Source: Reichenbachiella ulvae (GTDB lineage: Bacteria; Bacteroidota; Bacteroidia; Cytophagales; Cyclobacteriaceae). From it: a stretch of DNA of 64,000 nucleotides. Shown in pieces: positions 61,279 to 64,000 of this stretch. A program made the translations under genes and the position numbers. Every line of letters begins with the position of its first letter. Position 1 is the stretch's first letter. The DNA is taken from positions 1,302,001 to 1,366,000 of the forward strand of contig NZ_JAOYOD010000001.1 in assembly GCF_025833875.1 (NCBI RefSeq). The letters run 5' to 3'. The notes beneath the pieces were generated by a model, which ran no database searches, had not been told where the DNA came from, and saw only the letters and a list, made by a program, of their open reading frames with translations.

Positions 61279-62175
61279 ATGACTCAATTCATTCGTACCA
61301 ATCCAATCCTTCTTTCTTCAGCAGGTGCTTTACTCATGACTTTTATTTGGTCTGGGTGGATTATTCTTTCCAGAGCCGGGGTTCAAAGTAGCTTGACTCC
61401 TGAGGACCTGACTGTGATTCGATTTGGAACAGCTACCTTGGTGGCACTCCCCTTCTCACTGCGATACAATTGGAAGAAACTAAGCTTGCACAAAGCGGTC
61501 ATTGTATCACTAGGCTGTGGCTTTCCTTATACGATGTTTTCATTCTATGGCTTGCAAGGAGTGAAAGCAGCTAATGCCGGTGTGATTGTCAATGGCTTGT
61601 TGCCGGTCCCTGGAATGATTTTGGCCTTTGTCGTTTTGAAAGAACGAAGTACTAAATCACGCATGTTAGCTATCCTGCTCATTCTTGCTGCCAACATGAT
61701 TATGATGGGAGATTTGAGTCAATTGTCTTCACATGGGATCGGCTGGTTGATGCTTTTTGGCGCTTCGCTTGTATTCTCAAGTTATATGTTCCTAGGTAAA
61801 CGATGGGGATTCACTACTCGAGATGTTTTAGCTTTCCTCCCCGTGATCAATATTGTGATTTTCCTCCCCTGGTGGTTTTTGACTGATAGCGGCATTAGTC
61901 AGGCACCCTGGAGCGATCTTTTATTGCAGGCTTCTTATCAAGGCGTTCTCGTAAGTATCATAGCACTACTTTTGACCTTTTATGCACTCAAGCATATTGG
62001 CGCCATGACACTTTCTATCTATTTTTCTTTCGTGCCTTTTGTTACGGCTATATTGGCCTGGATTATTTTGAAGGAACATTTGTCAACAGCTGAAATCGCA
62101 GGAATCTTACTTTGCTCTGCAGGCTTATTTCTTTATGCTTATAACGGCAGACAAAAAACAGCCAAATCCAGCTGA
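61279..62175 (+). CDS. EamA/DMT-superfamily transporter
   Basis: 298 residues with ten predicted transmembrane helices formed by two EamA repeats. The first has FIWSGWIILSRAGVQS...RFGTATLVALPFSLRY and the end of a repeat GVIVNGLLPVPGMILAFVVLKERST. The second ends IYFSFVPFVTAILAWIILKEHLSTAEIAGILLCSAG. It probably exports a metabolite or amino acid; specificity is unknown. It is a single rightward gene, convergent with the TonB receptor. Confidence 0.93.
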   Translation: MTQFIRTNPILLSSAGALLMTFIWSGWIILSRAGVQSSLTPEDLTVIRFGTATLVALPFSLRYNWKKLSLHKAVIVSLGCGFPYTMFSFYGLQGVKAANAGVIVNGLLPVPGMILAFVVLKERSTKSRMLAILLILAANMIMMGDLSQLSSHGIGWLMLFGASLVFSSYMFLGKRWGFTTRDVLAFLPVINIVIFLPWWFLTDSGISQAPWSDLLLQASYQGVLVSIIALLLTFYALKHIGAMTLSIYFSFVPFVTAILAWIILKEHLSTAEIAGILLCSAGLFLYAYNGRQKTAKSS

Positions 62176-62206
62176 CTTTTCCAATAATCAGTTTAAAATT
62201 AATGGA

Positions 62207-64000
62207 TTAAAACTTGGCTATCAGGCGAACATTAAGAAACCGAGCCGAAAGCGCGTTAGGGACTGCAAAAGTGTTGTTGCTCACATCTTTGATCCAGGTA
62301 TAAGTCAAAGCATTATCCGTACCCAACAAGTTAAGCACTTCAGCTCCAAGCCAAAGAGATTTGGGGAGCCAGGCCTTCTTTTGCTGAAACTCGAAGCTTT
62401 TCGAGAACCCAATATCTACCCTGGTGTAGTGATCTCCATCGAATACATTGCGATTGTCATCATCACCTGAAGGTCCGAAAGGTAAGCCGCTTCCAAACTG
62501 CAAACTCAAATCTACTTTGACGCTAGGATCGTTCGGGATGTGATCCTGAAAGAAGATCCCTAGATGCAGCCGCTGATCCATGGGTCTGCGTCTATATCCA
62601 TTTCCGTTGAATAGATTTTCTTCGGTTTTGAGATAGCCAAAACTAAACCAGGATTCCGTCCCTTCTATAAATTCGCCATGCATCCGGAAATCAAAACCAT
62701 AGGCATAGGCTTTGGCCTGATTGGTAGCAAAGTATCTGATCTTTACATTTTCGATATCGTATGGATTGATATTCCACATGTATTTATAGAACCCTTCGGT
62801 AGACAAAAGGAAGGGCCTTCCCCATATAAACATATGCCTGTCCCAACCTAAAAGTGTATGTACAGATTCCTGTGCTTTCACATTTTCGTTGATTTGCCCT
62901 TGTCTATTTCTTAATTCACGATAAAAGGGATGCTGGGAGTAAATCCCAGCTGAGGCCCGGACAGTATTCCTTCTTTCATGTCCAAACTCATAAGCATACT
63001 GGGCCCGTGGACTCACTAAGGTCTGACCACTGTAGGTCCAATGGTTCGCTCTGACTCCCACGTTCAGTCGATGGCTTTTGTCCTGACTATGAATCAACAG
63101 CTGGACATAGCCGGCTACCTTGTCCGAACTAATGGAAGCTTTACTATCCAGCACCTCTGTGATGGTAACATAGTCCGCAGAATCGATGAACTCATATTCA
63201 TCCAATCGATCGTCGATCATCTCATGATCCCAGCTCATCCCAAACTGCAGCAGTTGCTCTCCTACTTTCAATTCATTCTTCTGCTCTGCGCTGACAATGG
63301 TTGCCTTGAGTTGATTTCGACCATAGTTGTAGTTGGTTCCTACTCCCAAAGTATTTACACATTCGTTGAAACGGTTGGATCCGAAATTGGTATTGACATC
63401 ACACAGCAGATAGCCCGCTTCTACCTCATAGTTTTCCTTTTCAAAGGATCGCACGCCTGACAAAGAAAGTGTAGACCTCAGTCGTTCAGAAAACTGGTGG
63501 GTAAGAATCAAGCCTGCCTGTGTAGTTATATAATCTAATTTTTCTCTCCCATCAAAGGCAATATTCAATCGATAAGAAGCCTGGAGATTACCAAAATCTG
63601 TGGTTTGTCTTTCTGGAATGGTTTCATAATTATTGATAGCCGTTGAGATCAATAGACCCAACTTGGTTTTCTCACCCAATCGCTTGGTTATGAATGATTG
63701 GACATCCGTAAACCTGGGTAAATACTCTCCTTGAGTCTCCAGCGTCCCTAGCAGATACTTGGTGTTCTTATGCCTGGCACTAAAGGTATAATTCAATCCT
63801 CCATTCTTAGACACGCCTCCAAAATACACACTACCTCCCAGCAAGCTAAGGTTAATACTCGCCTCGTTTTTTTCTGGCTCTTTGTAGTTGACCCGAAGCA
63901 CCGAGCTGAGCTTATCACCATAGGCTGACTCCCAGCCACCTGCCGAAAACTCCACCTTACTTACCAAGTCCATATTAATGAAACTCAAACCTTCCTGACG
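62207..64000 (-). CDS. TonB-dependent receptor, partial (N-terminus beyond the window)
   Basis: The frame is open to the right edge, where it reads RQEGLSFINMDLVSKVEFSAGGWESAYGDKLSSVL. This is the end of the plug domain of a TonB-dependent outer-membrane receptor (V..VE...GG..A.YG...S.VL). About 590 residues of beta-barrel follow, ending in a TonB-receptor-like LNVRLIAKF with terminal Phe. The signal peptide, any carboxypeptidase-like domain, the TonB box and most of the plug are outside. The ligand cannot be told. Confidence 0.9.
   Translation of the reverse strand, partial: RQEGLSFINMDLVSKVEFSAGGWESAYGDKLSSVLRVNYKEPEKNEASINLSLLGGSVYFGGVSKNGGLNYTFSARHKNTKYLLGTLETQGEYLPRFTDVQSFITKRLGEKTKLGLLISTAINNYETIPERQTTDFGNLQASYRLNIAFDGREKLDYITTQAGLILTHQFSERLRSTLSLSGVRSFEKENYEVEAGYLLCDVNTNFGSNRFNECVNTLGVGTNYNYGRNQLKATIVSAEQKNELKVGEQLLQFGMSWDHEMIDDRLDEYEFIDSADYVTITEVLDSKASISSDKVAGYVQLLIHSQDKSHRLNVGVRANHWTYSGQTLVSPRAQYAYEFGHERRNTVRASAGIYSQHPFYRELRNRQGQINENVKAQESVHTLLGWDRHMFIWGRPFLLSTEGFYKYMWNINPYDIENVKIRYFATNQAKAYAYGFDFRMHGEFIEGTESWFSFGYLKTEENLFNGNGYRRRPMDQRLHLGIFFQDHIPNDPSVKVDLSLQFGSGLPFGPSGDDDNRNVFDGDHYTRVDIGFSKSFEFQQKKAWLPKSLWLGAEVLNLLGTDNALTYTWIKDVSNNTFAVPNALSARFLNVRLIAKF

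Overview
The window is a chromosomal segment of a Bacteroidota bacterium, most likely of the order Cytophagales (Reichenbachiella/Fulvivirga/Marivirga-like; my inference). Supporting features are the conserved parA-parB-DUF5683-dapB-lepB operon, a 2,720-residue exported protein with a type IX secretion C-terminal sorting domain, many lipoproteins with SxC lipoboxes, a SusC-type TonB receptor, small basic proteins paired with cold-shock protein, gyrA followed by a TPR gene, absence of Shine-Dalgarno sequences, and AT-rich DNA.

Layout. 1-2.7 kb: start of a leftward slipin (SPFH) gene, preceded on the same strand by tRNA-Tyr and three degenerate tRNA-like elements. Divergent from them is a WYL regulator fused to a phytanoyl-CoA-dioxygenase-like domain. 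I read this as a candidate RNA-damage/RNA-repair locus cut by the window edge. 2.8-16.9 kb: housekeeping genes (pyruvate carboxylase, MarR/DoxX pair, ApaG, uracil-DNA glycosylase, signal peptidase, DapB, ParAB, cold-shock protein). 17.4-26.7 kb: an outer-membrane protein, the giant T9SS cargo and a lipoprotein form one rightward unit, headed by a tandem 21-bp-spaced operator. 26.8-32 kb: a leucine operon leuC-(four-helix gene)-leuD-leuA-like-leuB. 32.2-38.3 kb: truncated hemoglobin, SDR enzyme, a MITE, and a four-gene exported/LRR operon.

38.4-49.2 kb is the most unusual part: an integron-like gene-cassette array. Five consecutive units are each bounded by exactly complementary 9-10 nt sequences of the form GTT(N6-7)...(N6-7)AAC. 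They are separated by folded attC-like elements, two of which are 241-bp near-identical copies. The remnant of a tyrosine recombinase (integrase) lies at the head of the array, pointing into it. Four cassettes carry a single leftward gene each (sterol-desaturase-type hydroxylase, two small membrane proteins, a lipoprotein). The fifth is a 7.4-kb unit holding a complete TetR-TolC-HlyD-ABC-ABC-permease-permease efflux operon plus DUF2147 and a yceI gene cut off at the cassette edge.

49.5-64 kb: a helical protein controlled by a second copy of the 21-bp-spaced operator, next to an array of eight 21-bp repeats; then PBP1A, TPR, gyrA, an envelope-protein pair (tandem FKBP lipoprotein and beta-barrel), small proteins, an ArsC-like protein, an EamA transporter, and the C-terminal part of a TonB-dependent receptor that runs off the right edge.
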